Below are positions 34,267 to 43,522 of a stretch of DNA of 64,000 bases, in pieces. This DNA comes from Hymenobacter roseosalivarius DSM 11622. GTDB taxonomy: Bacteria; Bacteroidota; Bacteroidia; Cytophagales; Hymenobacteraceae. How positions within the stretch are numbered: position 1 is the first letter of the stretch; every line of letters starts with the position of its first letter. The stretch spans positions 1 to 64,000 of the forward strand of contig NZ_FWWW01000082.1 of the NCBI RefSeq assembly GCF_900176135.1, read 5' to 3'. The notes under the pieces are model-generated. The model saw only the letters and a program-made list of their open reading frames with translations. It had not been told where the DNA came from and ran no database searches. Both the position numbers and the translations under genes were made by a program.

Positions 34267-34488
34267 TTATCTACTATAAATGATTTCTATGCAGTCGCCT
34301 ATTACTGGTGATAACCCTTCCTCTGCCTTTTGATTTCCTTCGATTTTCTGCCCATCAACGACGAATTGATAGGTAATGAAGGATACGAGTGACACTCTTA
34401 TTCCTTTAGAATTACGCAGATAAGTAACTTTTGCTTTAGCATAACTTGCATCCTTCAAGGCTTTTTGCTTGTAAAGCCAGCTATTCAC
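34267..34488 (-). pseudogene. short AT-rich hypothetical ORF, probable C-terminal remnant
   Basis: 73 residues: MNSWLYKQKALKDASYAKAKV at the N-terminus and FVVDGQKIEGNQKAEEGLSPVIGDCIEIIYS at the C-terminus. The ending resembles small Bacteroidota proteins of ~120-150 residues that normally start with a membrane segment missing here. The region is clearly more AT-rich than its surroundings. It could be a degraded import or a real small gene. Confidence 0.4.
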
Positions 34489-34542
34489 ACCCCCAGACTA
34501 TTACTACAGTATAGAAAAGAGTCGTGCTAATTCTATGACCTT

Positions 34543-34676
34543 AGGGCTTACGCAGTTGAAATAAAAAATATTGAAAATCAAGCAGTTAGTGTAGTCACAA
34601 AAGCGACGGGGGCAACCTGAAAAAAGCCCCCCAGGGGCAGTAGAGGCGATTTCGCACAGGCAACTGCGTAAGTCCT
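34543..34676. mobile_element. MITE-like element with GGACTTACGCAGTTG ends
   Basis: AGGGCTTACGCAGTTG (34543-34558) and CAACTGCGTAAGTCCT (34661-34676) are 16-bp terminal inverted repeats with one mismatch. The 134-bp element encodes nothing and contains an AAAAAAGCCCCCCAG motif. The flanks CTT/TAA next to the ends are suggestive but no clear target duplication is seen. Similar GGACTTACGCA ends occur on IS elements, from memory. Confidence 0.6.
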
Positions 34677-34745
34677 AAACCTCTATTCCTACTATTCGAA
34701 ATAAGGGTTTCTTGCTGGTGAAATCGGCTTTGGGGAGCTTTTTTC

Positions 34746-35429
34746 TCATCGCACAAGCATCAAATCGTGGTGCCGAATGTAGGCTGACTGTCCGCGCCAC
34801 TGCACCTCGTACCAAATGTCACGCTGGCCTACTACCACCAATCGGTCGCCGGCGGCGGCGGTGGTGAGCCAGGTAGCCCCGGGGCTGGGCGCTGCCATCA
34901 GTGCCGCGGCAGACCTGGATACGATGCCCACCTTCTCCGGCCCGAATATGTTTAGGTACACAACCGTCAGCCCTACATAGGCGGCGTAGACCGCCCACCA
35001 GCCAGCGCCTGTCTGGCGGTGCCGCACCAAAAGCAGGGTGCCGCCTATGACCGCACCCACCAATAATACCTGTAGGACGCGGTAATAGTAGCGTCGAACG
35101 GTGATGAACAGTTGTTGTTGCCAGGTGTTCGTATAACCAGTAAGGCGATAATTCTGAGCCAGCTCCGTCATTTTAAGCCAGGTCGCCGCCCGAGGCTGAC
35201 GCGCCTGGGCAAGGCTTAGATAGTAAAGCGCAGCTGGATAATGCTCCAAGCCTTCCTGGATATAAGCCATGCGCAGCAGCAGGCGTGTCGAGACCAATTG
35301 TTCCTGCCGCAATACCTGTCGATATAATGGATATGCTCGCTCGTAAGCCTTGGTTTCAAACAGAGAATCTGCTTTAGCAAGAGCTGAGCTATTCTTTTGG
35401 CCCAGAACAGGTTGGCTGAAAAATGCCAA
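34746..35429 (-). CDS. TPR-like and SH3-domain membrane protein (BatE-like), possibly frameshifted
   Basis: 227 residues as read. The N-terminal half contains TPR-like helices (ALAKADSLFETKAYERAYPLYRQVL; AYIQEGLEHYPAALYYLSLA). Two membrane helices follow (VLLVGAVIGGTLLLV; WAVYAAYVGLTVVYLNIF), then an SH3-like segment (WLTTAAAGDRLVVVGQRDIWYEVQW). No proper start or signal peptide exists in this frame: the readable start is a TTG. The other frame upstream reads KRFAKKAVSFFLF, and adding one T in the homopolymer at 35428-35441 joins it to LAFFSQPVLGQ, giving an ideal signal peptide. It is either a frameshift, a sequencing error or a slippage switch. Confidence 0.65.
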   Translation of the reverse strand: MAFFSQPVLGQKNSSALAKADSLFETKAYERAYPLYRQVLRQEQLVSTRLLLRMAYIQEGLEHYPAALYYLSLAQARQPRAATWLKMTELAQNYRLTGYTNTWQQQLFITVRRYYYRVLQVLLVGAVIGGTLLLVRHRQTGAGWWAVYAAYVGLTVVYLNIFGPEKVGIVSRSAAALMAAPSPGATWLTTAAAGDRLVVVGQRDIWYEVQWRGQSAYIRHHDLMLVR

Positions 35430-35464
35430 AAAAGAAAAAAAGATACAGCTTTTTTAGCAAAACG

Positions 35465-35496
35465 TTTGGTGGTTAAGGAGCGCCCCTCTACTTTTG
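35465..35496 (+). promoter_or_regulatory. promoter of tRNA-Lys
   Basis: TTTG at 35465-35468, 20-nt spacer, TACTTTTG at 35489-35496: a full Bacteroidota consensus promoter. The transcript should start near 35502, about 36 nt before the tRNA. Confidence 0.8.
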
Positions 35497-35537
35497 TACC
35501 CGCAATCAAGGAAGGCGTTTCCTGGTTGCAAATAAAC

Positions 35538-35610
35538 GATTCTGTAGCTCAGCTGGTAGAGCAATACACTTTTAATGTATGGGTCCTGGGTTCGAATCCC
35601 AGCGGGATCA
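35538..35610 (+). tRNA. tRNA-Lys (anticodon UUU)
   Basis: 73 nt. Acceptor stem GATTCTG/CGGGATC with two G-U pairs, D arm GCTC-AGCTGGTA-GAGC, anticodon stem ATACA/TGTAT with loop CTTTTAA (anticodon TTT), T arm CTGGG-TTCGAAT-CCCAG, discriminator A. The 3'-CCA is not encoded, so it is added by the Cca enzyme. Confidence 0.97.
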
Positions 35611-35615
35611 CAAAA

Positions 35616-35640
35616 GCCTCAACGAAAGTTGAGGCTTTTT
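35616..35640 (+). terminator. intrinsic terminator of tRNA-Lys
   Basis: GCCTCAAC-GAAA-GTTGAGGC followed by T5; an 8-bp stem with a GAAA tetraloop, 5 nt after the tRNA. Confidence 0.92.
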
Positions 35641-35886
35641 CTTTGTTTAGCTGAGTCGTTACGATTCGAAAAGCTGTATTCTCAGTTTAAAGCTATAAAG
35701 GGCGTATGAAAGCGGGTTGGGCATTGTCCTGTTGGCTCTTTCGAAGCGTGATAATTCCCTAACCTGCTCTGAGAAAAGGTTAATTGGGTTAATAGAGGAC
35801 AACCTACGGTGCGCATACTTCGTGCTAACACCGAAAAACTGGCTTCCAGGCATGGGTAAAAAAATCTCCCCGTTGTACGTCTGGCC

Positions 35887-36828
35887 TTAGCCGAGGCGTT
35901 TTATTACTTTTTCCAGCAAGGCTTTGGTTTTCCGAATGCCTTCCTCCTCGCCTAATACCTCGCCTTCGTATTCAATACCGACGTAGCCCTTGAAGCCTGA
36001 GTCGCGGATGATTTTGAACATTTTGTCATAATCCGTTTCGATGCAGTTGCCCTTTGCGTCAAAGGCAAGCGTTTTGGCGCTTACCCCCTTGGCTACCGGC
36101 ATCCATTCTTTTACAGCTTTGTACTTATCGTATTCTTCCACGCACTTCCCACGGTATAGCTCGGCCGTGTCGCGCCGAACGCAAAAGTTGCCGAAGTCGG
36201 GCAGGATGCCCACGTTGCTCCGTCCGACTTTTTTGATGGTGCCCAGCAGCCATTGGCCGTTGGAGGAATAGCTGCCGTGGTTTTCCACGATGATATTGAG
36301 ACGGGCCTGCTGCGCGTATTCGCCCAATCGGCTTAGCCCCTCGGCGGCAGCCTGCTGCACCTCCTGCGCCGGGCCTTTGCCAAACGCGTTTACCCGGATA
36401 CTCGCGCAGCCCAGGTAGTGAGCGGCATCTATCCACTTATAGTGATTCTCAATAGTTTTTGTTCTTTCCGCCTGATCAGGCGCACCCAAGTCACCTTCGC
36501 CGTCAATCATGATCAGGTGATTCTTAACGCCATGGTCGCGGCACCGCTGTAGCAGTTCCTTCAGGTATGTCTGGTCCTGGGCTTTATCTTTGAAAAACTG
36601 GTTCACGTACTCCACGGTGCTAATACCAAATTTCTGTCTGGCAGCGACCGGAAAATCCAGATTGCTCATCTGCTTGCTAAAGAGCGTTTTGTGCAGCGAC
36701 CACTCGGCCAGGGAGATTTCCAGCGCTGGTTTAGGAGCCAGCTTCTCAGCCACTAACTGCGGCGCGAAGCTGATGGCGGCTGTAAAGGCGGCGGTGCTTT
36801 TTAGAAACTGACGACGGGTGGTGGTCAT
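35887..36828 (-). CDS. sugar phosphate isomerase/epimerase family TIM-barrel protein, Tat-exported
   Basis: 313 residues. Twin-arginine signal MTTTRRQFLKSTAAF at the N-terminus. The rest is an AP-endonuclease-2/xylose-isomerase-like TIM barrel: FGISTVEYVNQFF, HLIMIDGEGDLG, SIRVNAFGKG, IIVENHGSYSSNGQWLL (metal-ligand Glu and His), VGILPDFGNF, and GYVGIEYEGEV (second Glu). It probably isomerises or dehydrates a sugar in the periplasm; the substrate is unknown. It is downstream of a gluconate-type permease on the same strand, consistent with sugar acid use. Confidence 0.87.
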   Translation of the reverse strand: MTTTRRQFLKSTAAFTAAISFAPQLVAEKLAPKPALEISLAEWSLHKTLFSKQMSNLDFPVAARQKFGISTVEYVNQFFKDKAQDQTYLKELLQRCRDHGVKNHLIMIDGEGDLGAPDQAERTKTIENHYKWIDAAHYLGCASIRVNAFGKGPAQEVQQAAAEGLSRLGEYAQQARLNIIVENHGSYSSNGQWLLGTIKKVGRSNVGILPDFGNFCVRRDTAELYRGKCVEEYDKYKAVKEWMPVAKGVSAKTLAFDAKGNCIETDYDKMFKIIRDSGFKGYVGIEYEGEVLGEEEGIRKTKALLEKVIKRLG

Positions 36829-36921
36829 AAAAAGGACAGAGTAAAGAATAATTGATTAAAAATCTGCTACCGCCATCTGGCGGGTATCATCGTGGCTGCC
36901 TCCCGCACTATAAATTGTCAG

Positions 36922-38247
36922 TTAGGAAATCAAGGGCAGAATCCAGTCGAGCAGGAGCACGCCCAGCAGCCCCACCACCGACACGATGGTTTCCATGGCC
37001 GACCAGGAGCGCAAGGTATCGCGCACTGACAAGTTAAAGTATTCTTTGAATAACCAGAAGCCGCTGTCGTTGACGTGCGAGAATAGCAGGCTGCCCGCCC
37101 CGATGGCCAATACCATTAGGTTTGGATTTACGGATGTTTGAGCCATAGTAGGCAAAATGACCCCGGCCGCCGTGAGGCCCGCTACCGTGGCTGAGCCCAG
37201 GCAAACCCGAATAAGGCCCGCGATCAGCCAGCCCAGTACCAACGGTGGCAGCCCGGTGCCTTGCATGCCCACCCCAATAGCGGAGCCGGCTCCGCTGGCC
37301 AGCATCACTTCTTTCAGGGCTCCGGCTCCGCCGATGATGAGCAGCAACAGGGCCACGTCCTGAACAGCCGCACCGTAAGTTTCCATTACCATTCGCATAC
37401 TTTTACCCTGGCGCAGGCCCAGGCTGACCGTAGCTACGCCCACCGACAGCAGCATGACTATGCCTGGGTCGGCTAAAAGCGCCAGGGTTGGGGCTAGTGC
37501 ACCATCTGTGGGCAAAGCGCCCTGTAAACTAAGCACGGGTGCCAGTATCAGTACCGGCAGCAGGGAGGAGAGAAAGCTGTTCCACCGACCCGGCAGCTCG
37601 GCGCCTGGTCGTGGCTCGCGCACAAAACCCGTCAGGGGCCGCGATACCAGGCCCCGCAACGTGCGGCTGTACAAAGGGCCGGCAATAATAACGGCTGGCA
37701 CCGCTACCAGCAGACCATACCCGAACGTTGTACTTACCTTGGCCTGAAAAAGCACTACCAACGCCGTAGGAGCCGGGTGCGGGGGGAGAAAGCCGTGCAG
37801 AACGGAGAGCGCGGCGAGCATAGGCAGACCCACAAATACGGCCGGCAGCCGGTACTGATAGACTACGGAGAAGATCAGTGGTATCACCAGCAGAAAGCCT
37901 ACGTTATAAAACAGAGGAATACCGATGATAAAGCCCGTAGTCATCATCGTCCACTGGATATTTTTGGGCCCAAACATGCCGACTAGGACAGCGGCAATCT
38001 GCTGGGCCGCGCCACTTTCCGCTACCAGCTTGCCGAGCATGGCACCCAGCACCACCACCAAGGCCACCGAGCCCAGCGTATCGCCTAGGCCCTTCTGCAC
38101 GGCGGCCAGTACCTGTCCGGGGGGGAGCCCCAGAGCCAGGCCTGCTGGAATAGTAACCAGCAGAAAGGCCAGAAACGCATTCACCTTACCCCAGGTAGTA
38201 AGGGCAATAAGCGCAAGCACTGCCAGCAGAATGATAAGCAAGGTCAT
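36922..38247 (-). CDS. GntP family gluconate:H+ symporter
   Basis: 441 residues with about 12 hydrophobic segments. GntP landmarks: LGDTLGSVALVVVLGAMLGKLVAESGAA (positions ~54-81), FIIGIPLFYNVGFLLVIPL, LSVLHGFLPPHPAPTA, and near the C-terminus GSLLFSHVNDSGFWLFKEYF. It imports gluconate or a related sugar acid with protons across the inner membrane. It is 93 bp upstream of the TIM-barrel isomerase gene and probably co-transcribed. No gluconate kinase is nearby, so the true substrate may be a different aldonate. Confidence 0.93.
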   Translation of the reverse strand: MTLLIILLAVLALIALTTWGKVNAFLAFLLVTIPAGLALGLPPGQVLAAVQKGLGDTLGSVALVVVLGAMLGKLVAESGAAQQIAAVLVGMFGPKNIQWTMMTTGFIIGIPLFYNVGFLLVIPLIFSVVYQYRLPAVFVGLPMLAALSVLHGFLPPHPAPTALVVLFQAKVSTTFGYGLLVAVPAVIIAGPLYSRTLRGLVSRPLTGFVREPRPGAELPGRWNSFLSSLLPVLILAPVLSLQGALPTDGALAPTLALLADPGIVMLLSVGVATVSLGLRQGKSMRMVMETYGAAVQDVALLLLIIGGAGALKEVMLASGAGSAIGVGMQGTGLPPLVLGWLIAGLIRVCLGSATVAGLTAAGVILPTMAQTSVNPNLMVLAIGAGSLLFSHVNDSGFWLFKEYFNLSVRDTLRSWSAMETIVSVVGLLGVLLLDWILPLIS

Positions 38248-38309
38248 GGAGCGATCAGCAAGGAGAAGGCTAATGTAGAACTAACGCGGCTGTGGCTATG
38301 CAATTACTC

Positions 38310-38340
38310 GGAAAGCGCCTGGGGGGCTTTTTTTGCTTCT
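38310..38340. other. solitary CTGGGGGGC-T7 motif upstream of the permease
   Basis: CGCCTGGGGGGCTTTTTTT at about 38313-38333 without a complementary arm, lying between the GH5 and permease genes. The T-run after the G-run is on the plus strand. It looks like half of the terminator found elsewhere. Confidence 0.5.
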
Positions 38341-38525
38341 TTAGCCGTTGTTGCCACTTTATTAAATAATTGGTTTCAAGATGCTTATTGTCAAGCTAAT
38401 AAGTCCTGAAATGTATTTGTGAAGAGCAGGAAGAGGAAAATGCTCCTCAAAATTCGCTGAATCTGCGCTGGCCGCCGTGCGACGCAGCCCCATCAGGGAA
38501 GCGCCTCTGCTCTGGTACGGCGGGC

Positions 38526-40397
38526 CTACTTTCTGCTTGCTTCCCCGGTAGAGGCGGCCGGTGCAAAGCGCAGCCCGCCCAGCTGACTTACCGGCGATTC
38601 TATGAGCAGGCGCAGCGTATGCGACCCAGCTGGCAACACGGGTGTAGGCAGCGTGATGGTGGTCCAGGCAGTACCGGCCGGGACGGTAACCGTGCCTACT
38701 GGCTGAGTGTCTAGCTCCAGCCGGAGGCGGCCGGGCGTAGTGCCCGGTTGCAGACGCAACTCGGCGGTATAGGGTCCGCCTGCGGCTACTTTTACGGTAT
38801 ATGTCAGCCACTCGCCCGGTTCCAACTGGCTCACGGCAAAGCCGTTGGCCGCGTCGGGACTGGGGCTGATATCCACGCCGTCGTTGCGGTAGGCCTGGCC
38901 TTGGTTGGGGGGCGTATGGTCGCGGTAGTCGGTGCGGGCCGAGAAGCTGTCGTGGTAGGCCACGCCGTCGCGGCCCAGGTCGTAATCGGTGGCGGGAATG
39001 GTGCCGGGAATAGTGTGGGGGGCAAAAGGTGCGCGCGTGCCGGCCGTCTGGGTGAGAGCCGCCAGTACATCCCGGTTTATCTGGCAATTGGCAAACTGCA
39101 CGTTGCGCAGCAGCGCCGTCCGTCCCTGGGGCGTGAGCAGACTACCGTAGGGCGCCACGCGCAGCAAGCCCGCCCCGGAGTCCACGCGCTTGATATTCCA
39201 GTGGCACCAACCAATGTTCTGAGCATTCAGGCCCTGCACGGCGGCGGCAAACCACTCATTGGAGTTCTCGCCGGTTTCGCCCACCCACACCGGCACCTGC
39301 CACCGGTCGCGGAAAGCCACCAGGTTACGGATTAGGTTAACTTGATTCGGGTTTGGGTCAGTTGCCTCGGGTGCGTTGGTGCACCAGTAACGGTGGGCGT
39401 TATAAACAAGGTTGGTACGGTCGCGGACGCCCAGCTTGTCGGGGGTGAGGTTGGTGTAATCGTTGCCGTAGCCGTTGCCTTCCAGCAGGATTAAATGCTG
39501 GTCGTTCTGGGCGCGCACGACCGTAATCAAGCGGGCGTAGAGGGCGCGCAGCTCCTGATTATCAGCCGATAACCCATTGGCCGCATTCAGATTATGGGGC
39601 TCGTTGATGAGGTCGTACATGGCAATGCGCGAGTCCTGCTTATAGCGGGCTGCCAGCTTCTCCCACAGGCGCACGGTCACATCCTGATAAATGAGCCGAC
39701 CCTTTTTGTCGCGCCGCTTCCACAGGTCCAGGGGGCGGAAATTATCGTTGATGTTGCGGTCGGTGCCCTGGCCGCCGGGGGCCGCGTGCAAGTCCAGAAT
39801 GACATACATCTTATTAGCCGCGCACCAATTCACGACGTCATCAATGAAGCGAAACCCCTCCAGGTTTTCATCGGTGAACAGCTGATTCTGGTCGTGCCAG
39901 GTGCCGAGCTGCTCCACGTAGGCCGATAATTGCGCCTCACTGCGCGGGTTGCGGAGTACGGCCGTGCGGGCACGGCGTTGGGCCGGCGTCAGAAACAAAT
40001 CGTAGTGAAAAGGCAGCCGGACGGCGTTAAACCCCTGCTTGCCCAGAAAATCAATGTCGGCCTTAGTAATGAAGTTCTTACGGTATTGCCGGTAAAACTC
40101 TTCTACTTCCGCCTCGGGCATGGTACGGAGCAGACCCTGCTGAATACGCCACTGACTATTGAGCGTATCGGTGCCCAGCATATAGCTTTCCTGGAGCAGC
40201 CAGCCGCCCACGTTGTAGCCCCGCAGCACTACCTCACGGCCGGACGCGTCTACCAGGCGCGGGCCGGCCGCGTGCAGAGGGCTGAGTGTTTGGCCCAGGC
40301 AAAAAAGCCCCCCACTCATTAAGTAACAGATGAGCAGGCCCAGGTAACGGCCGGAAATGAGAAGCAGGCGGGAAGTTTGGGGTAAGTGAGTAGTCAT
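38526..40397 (-). CDS. GH5 family glycoside hydrolase with C-terminal carbohydrate-binding domain
   Basis: 623 residues from the ATG at 40397, followed by a hydrophobic signal segment (LLLISGRYLGLLICYLMSGG) ending near LGQT; an ATG at 40433 is an alternative. GH5 clan A (beta/alpha)8 domain about residues 40-440: RGYNVGGWLLQE, GFNAVRLPFHYD, YVILDLHAAPGGQ, the acid/base Glu in DLINEPHN, YNAHRYW and the nucleophile Glu in WVGETGE. The C-terminal ~150 residues (IPATDYDLGRDGVAYHD; LEPGEWLTYTVKVAAGG) form a CBM6/35-like module. It likely hydrolyses a beta-glucan or mannan; specificity is not resolved. Confidence 0.9.
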   Translation of the reverse strand: MTTHLPQTSRLLLISGRYLGLLICYLMSGGLFCLGQTLSPLHAAGPRLVDASGREVVLRGYNVGGWLLQESYMLGTDTLNSQWRIQQGLLRTMPEAEVEEFYRQYRKNFITKADIDFLGKQGFNAVRLPFHYDLFLTPAQRRARTAVLRNPRSEAQLSAYVEQLGTWHDQNQLFTDENLEGFRFIDDVVNWCAANKMYVILDLHAAPGGQGTDRNINDNFRPLDLWKRRDKKGRLIYQDVTVRLWEKLAARYKQDSRIAMYDLINEPHNLNAANGLSADNQELRALYARLITVVRAQNDQHLILLEGNGYGNDYTNLTPDKLGVRDRTNLVYNAHRYWCTNAPEATDPNPNQVNLIRNLVAFRDRWQVPVWVGETGENSNEWFAAAVQGLNAQNIGWCHWNIKRVDSGAGLLRVAPYGSLLTPQGRTALLRNVQFANCQINRDVLAALTQTAGTRAPFAPHTIPGTIPATDYDLGRDGVAYHDSFSARTDYRDHTPPNQGQAYRNDGVDISPSPDAANGFAVSQLEPGEWLTYTVKVAAGGPYTAELRLQPGTTPGRLRLELDTQPVGTVTVPAGTAWTTITLPTPVLPAGSHTLRLLIESPVSQLGGLRFAPAASTGEASRK

Positions 40398-40943
40398 GAT
40401 GCGGGACTTAAATCGCTTCCCCACTTCGGCCATACAGCCGCCTGCCGCGGGCGATGATCAAAACGTTTTAGGAAGGAAGCAGAGAGGAAAAAGAGGCGCT
40501 TTCGTGAGCGGCCACTTCAAGATCGGTCCGATAAGGTATAAGGCTTTTGCGAAAGAAAAGCCCTCCCATTTCAACCAAAAAAGCCTCCCAGTCGCTTGCC
40601 TGACGCTTAAGGCACACGCTTACCCAACTCGTCAAATGCTTGTCTGGAGCGCCTGGGTGAGCTTGCGGGCCGGCGCGTCCTGTTGGCTTTGGCGCTTAAA
40701 AAACAATGCCGTCCCGGAAAAATATGCCCTTGTCCTGGTCTGGGTTCGTGGGTGTACCTCGGTTTTGAGGAAGTTTATGGGCCTGGCCGCCGTTAGTCCT
40801 GGCGCGCGTTTGCAAAGCAGCGCTACATAAGGCTGGCATAATTGGCAAAAAGCCCCCCATAAGAGGAGCTGCTGCATTTTACTTAAATTTCTACAGGCTA
40901 TGTATGTGAGGCTCGCGAACGAAGAGAAAAAACTCGCATGGCC
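40398..40943. other. intergenic region, no supported gene
   Basis: About 545 bp between the GH5 start and the ybbP-like stop. Short ORFs exist on both strands (for example 40632-40877 on the minus strand, 81 codons), but none shows a domain, signal or promoter I can support. A GCCCCCCAT motif with A5 lies at 40848-40860 and may help terminate ybbP transcription. Confidence 0.5.
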
Positions 40944-43487
40944 TCAGCTTACCTCGCCCCGCAGTACTTCCAGCGGCGGGCGAGTGAGCACATCACGGCT
41001 GTTGAGCAGGCCAATTATGGCCGTAAGAGCTGTTGTCAGAATGGCCAGCAGAAGCAGCGGGCCGATTTGGGGCACGAAGGCCACTTCAAATACGAACGCG
41101 CCCAGGGCCCAGGCGGCCATGACCGCTAACCCCAGCCCCGCTACTGCCGCCAGGAGTCCCAGCAGTGCGTATTCGACCAGGGTAATACGCAAAATTTGCC
41201 CCCTGCTCGCGCCCAGGGTGCGCAGGAGCACGCTTTCCCGCACCCGCTGGTAGCGGCTCACCACCACCGAGCTGACCAGTACGAGCAGGCCGGTGGCCAT
41301 ACTGAACAGGGCCATAAAGCGGATGACAAAGGAGATTTTGGTGAGAATCTCGTCCAACGTTTGCAGAATCAGCCCCAGATCAATGGCCGACACGTTGGGG
41401 AAATTCGTGACCAGCTCGCGTTGCACGGCGGCCAGCGTGGCATTGTCGGGTACGCGGGTGAGCAGGACGTGGAACTGCGGGGCCGGCTCCAGCACACCGT
41501 TGGGAAAAACGACCAGGAAGTTGGTTTGCACCCGGCTCCAGTCGACGGTGCGGGTGCCGCCCACGATGGTGACCAGCGGCGCACCCTGCACGTTGAAGGT
41601 TAGCGTATCGCCAATTTTAATCTTTAAACGTTCTGTAAAGCCGTCATCGAAGGACACGCGCGGGATGCCATCGGAGCCCAGGAAGGGCGGGCGGCCGGCT
41701 TCCAGCGTTTCGGAGCTGATAAGCGAGTCGCGGTAAGTCACGCGGTACTCCCGGCCCAGCGCGCCTTTGGAAACGCCGCTGGCCGTGTCCTTTTTCAGCT
41801 CCGCCGCCGAGCGCCCATTGATGGCCGATAAGCGCATGGTCACGACGGGCACTTCCTGCAATACGGGCAGGCCGTTGCGTTTCACGAGTTGCGTGACGCC
41901 TTCCCGCTGGGCTGACTGGATATCAAACAACACTAGATTCGGCTGCCCGCCCGTGGACGATATTTCCACCTGGCTCAGAAGCAGACCCTGCAATAAATAC
42001 AGCGTGGCCAGCAGAAACACGCCCAGGCCAATGGAAACCGTTAGCAGTAAGGTCTGATTATTAGGCCGGTACAGATTGGCTAGGCCCTGCCGCCACACGT
42101 AGCTCCAGGAGCTGGGAAAGTAGCGCCGCACCAGCCGCCGCAAGCCTTCGCCCACGCCGGCCAGCACCCCAAACGTGAGCAATAAGCCCCCCGCGAAGCC
42201 TAAGGCCAGCTTCCAGTCGCGGGTTTGGAGGTAGGCGAAGCCGGTGATGAACAGGAGTATCAGCCCGTACACCACACCCCGCAGCGGATCGGGGCCGGCG
42301 GTGTCTTCTTCCAGCGAGGCCCGCAACGTGCGCAGGGGCGACACCCGCCGAATGCTCAATAGGGGCAATAAGGCAAACAATACGGCCACGAACACGCCCG
42401 TAACGATGCCCTCGGCCACCGCCGACCACGAAATGGCCACGCTCACCGTGACGGGCAGAAAGCCTTCTACCACCTTCGGCAGCAATAGCTGTATGCCCGT
42501 ACCCAGCGCCGCGCCCAAAATGGCCCCCAGCAGCCCCATAAGTGCCGTTTGCAGCAAATAAATCAGGACGGCCTGCCAGCCGCTAGCCCCCAGGCAGCGC
42601 AGCACGGCCACGGCAGCCACCTTCTCGCGCACGTACAAGCTCACGGCGCTGGCCACGCCCACGCAGCCCAGCAGCAACGCCACGAAAGCCACCAGATTCA
42701 GAAAGCGGGTGACGTTGGTAAAGGAGCGGCCCGTCTGCCGCTTGCGCTCGGCCACGGTGTCGCTGTCGATGTTGGCCTGGTCGAGGCGGGCAGTCAGGGG
42801 CTGGATAAGCTGGTCGACGTTGGTGCCCGGCGCGAACTGATAGTAGGTACGGTACTGCACCCGACTGCCGCGCTGCAACAGGCCGGTTTGCTCCACCAAT
42901 TCGCGGGGAATAAACACCGTGGGCGCTACGGAGGCGCTAAATCCGGATTGGCCCGGCGTCTTGCGTACCCTTCCCACGATGCGAAACGTCAGCTCGCCTA
43001 CCTTAATCGAGTCGCCGGGGCGGGCGGCAAACTGGGCCAGCAGGGCATCATCGACCAACGCCACGCGCTGACCGGCGGGGCCGGCTTCGCGAAACGCGGC
43101 CACGGCGCTGCCGGGCTCCGTAAGCCATTCGCCGTAGTAAGGAAAGCCCCCTGTGAGGGCCCGCACCTGCGCCAGACGCACGCCCTGGCCCTTGGGGAAC
43201 TGCACCAAAGAAGCAAACGCTACCTCCTGGCTGCGACGCTCGCCGAGCCGGCGCAGCGTGGTTTGCAGGGTAGAATCAAACGGCTGACTGGCCGAAAGTA
43301 CCAGATCGGCTCCCACCAGCTCGCGGGCCTGCTCGTCGATGCTGCGAGCCAGGTTATCGCCGAAGCCATTAATGCCCACCAGCGCCGCGATGCCCAGCAC
43401 GATGGCCGAAGTGAAGAGCAGCAGGCGGGAGCGACTGCGGCGGCTGTCGCGCCACGCCATGCGCCAGATAAAGAGGAAGTTGGACAT
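40944..43487 (-). CDS. ybbP: ABC transporter permease, fused FtsX domains (YbbP-like)
   Basis: 847 residues from the ATG at 43487; upstream starts up to 43571 fall into the palindrome. There are about ten membrane helices in two FtsX modules: one after a first periplasmic MacB-like domain (residues ~20-400, MAWRDSRRSRSRLLLFTSA at the N-terminus) and a second at the C-terminus (SFVIRFMALFSMATGLLVLVSS; VMAAWALGAFVF). It follows an ATPase gene on the same strand with the 122-bp palindrome between them. The pair, together with divergent tesA, reproduces the tesA-ybbA-ybbP gene cluster of E. coli. Confidence 0.88.
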   Translation of the reverse strand: MSNFLFIWRMAWRDSRRSRSRLLLFTSAIVLGIAALVGINGFGDNLARSIDEQARELVGADLVLSASQPFDSTLQTTLRRLGERRSQEVAFASLVQFPKGQGVRLAQVRALTGGFPYYGEWLTEPGSAVAAFREAGPAGQRVALVDDALLAQFAARPGDSIKVGELTFRIVGRVRKTPGQSGFSASVAPTVFIPRELVEQTGLLQRGSRVQYRTYYQFAPGTNVDQLIQPLTARLDQANIDSDTVAERKRQTGRSFTNVTRFLNLVAFVALLLGCVGVASAVSLYVREKVAAVAVLRCLGASGWQAVLIYLLQTALMGLLGAILGAALGTGIQLLLPKVVEGFLPVTVSVAISWSAVAEGIVTGVFVAVLFALLPLLSIRRVSPLRTLRASLEEDTAGPDPLRGVVYGLILLFITGFAYLQTRDWKLALGFAGGLLLTFGVLAGVGEGLRRLVRRYFPSSWSYVWRQGLANLYRPNNQTLLLTVSIGLGVFLLATLYLLQGLLLSQVEISSTGGQPNLVLFDIQSAQREGVTQLVKRNGLPVLQEVPVVTMRLSAINGRSAAELKKDTASGVSKGALGREYRVTYRDSLISSETLEAGRPPFLGSDGIPRVSFDDGFTERLKIKIGDTLTFNVQGAPLVTIVGGTRTVDWSRVQTNFLVVFPNGVLEPAPQFHVLLTRVPDNATLAAVQRELVTNFPNVSAIDLGLILQTLDEILTKISFVIRFMALFSMATGLLVLVSSVVVSRYQRVRESVLLRTLGASRGQILRITLVEYALLGLLAAVAGLGLAVMAAWALGAFVFEVAFVPQIGPLLLLAILTTALTAIIGLLNSRDVLTRPPLEVLRGEVS

Positions 43488-43522
43488 TGGAGTCTTGGGG
43501 GCTTGGGGCTTAGTTAATCGTC

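Noticed and set aside
35659..35853. 64-codon ORF downstream of tRNA-Lys on the minus strand
   Set aside because: No family resemblance, unconvincing start and no conserved context.
40396..40877. ORFs of 81-144 codons on both strands in the GH5-ybbP gap
   Set aside because: They overlap each other, lack recognisable domains and have no promoter; I treat the region as non-coding.
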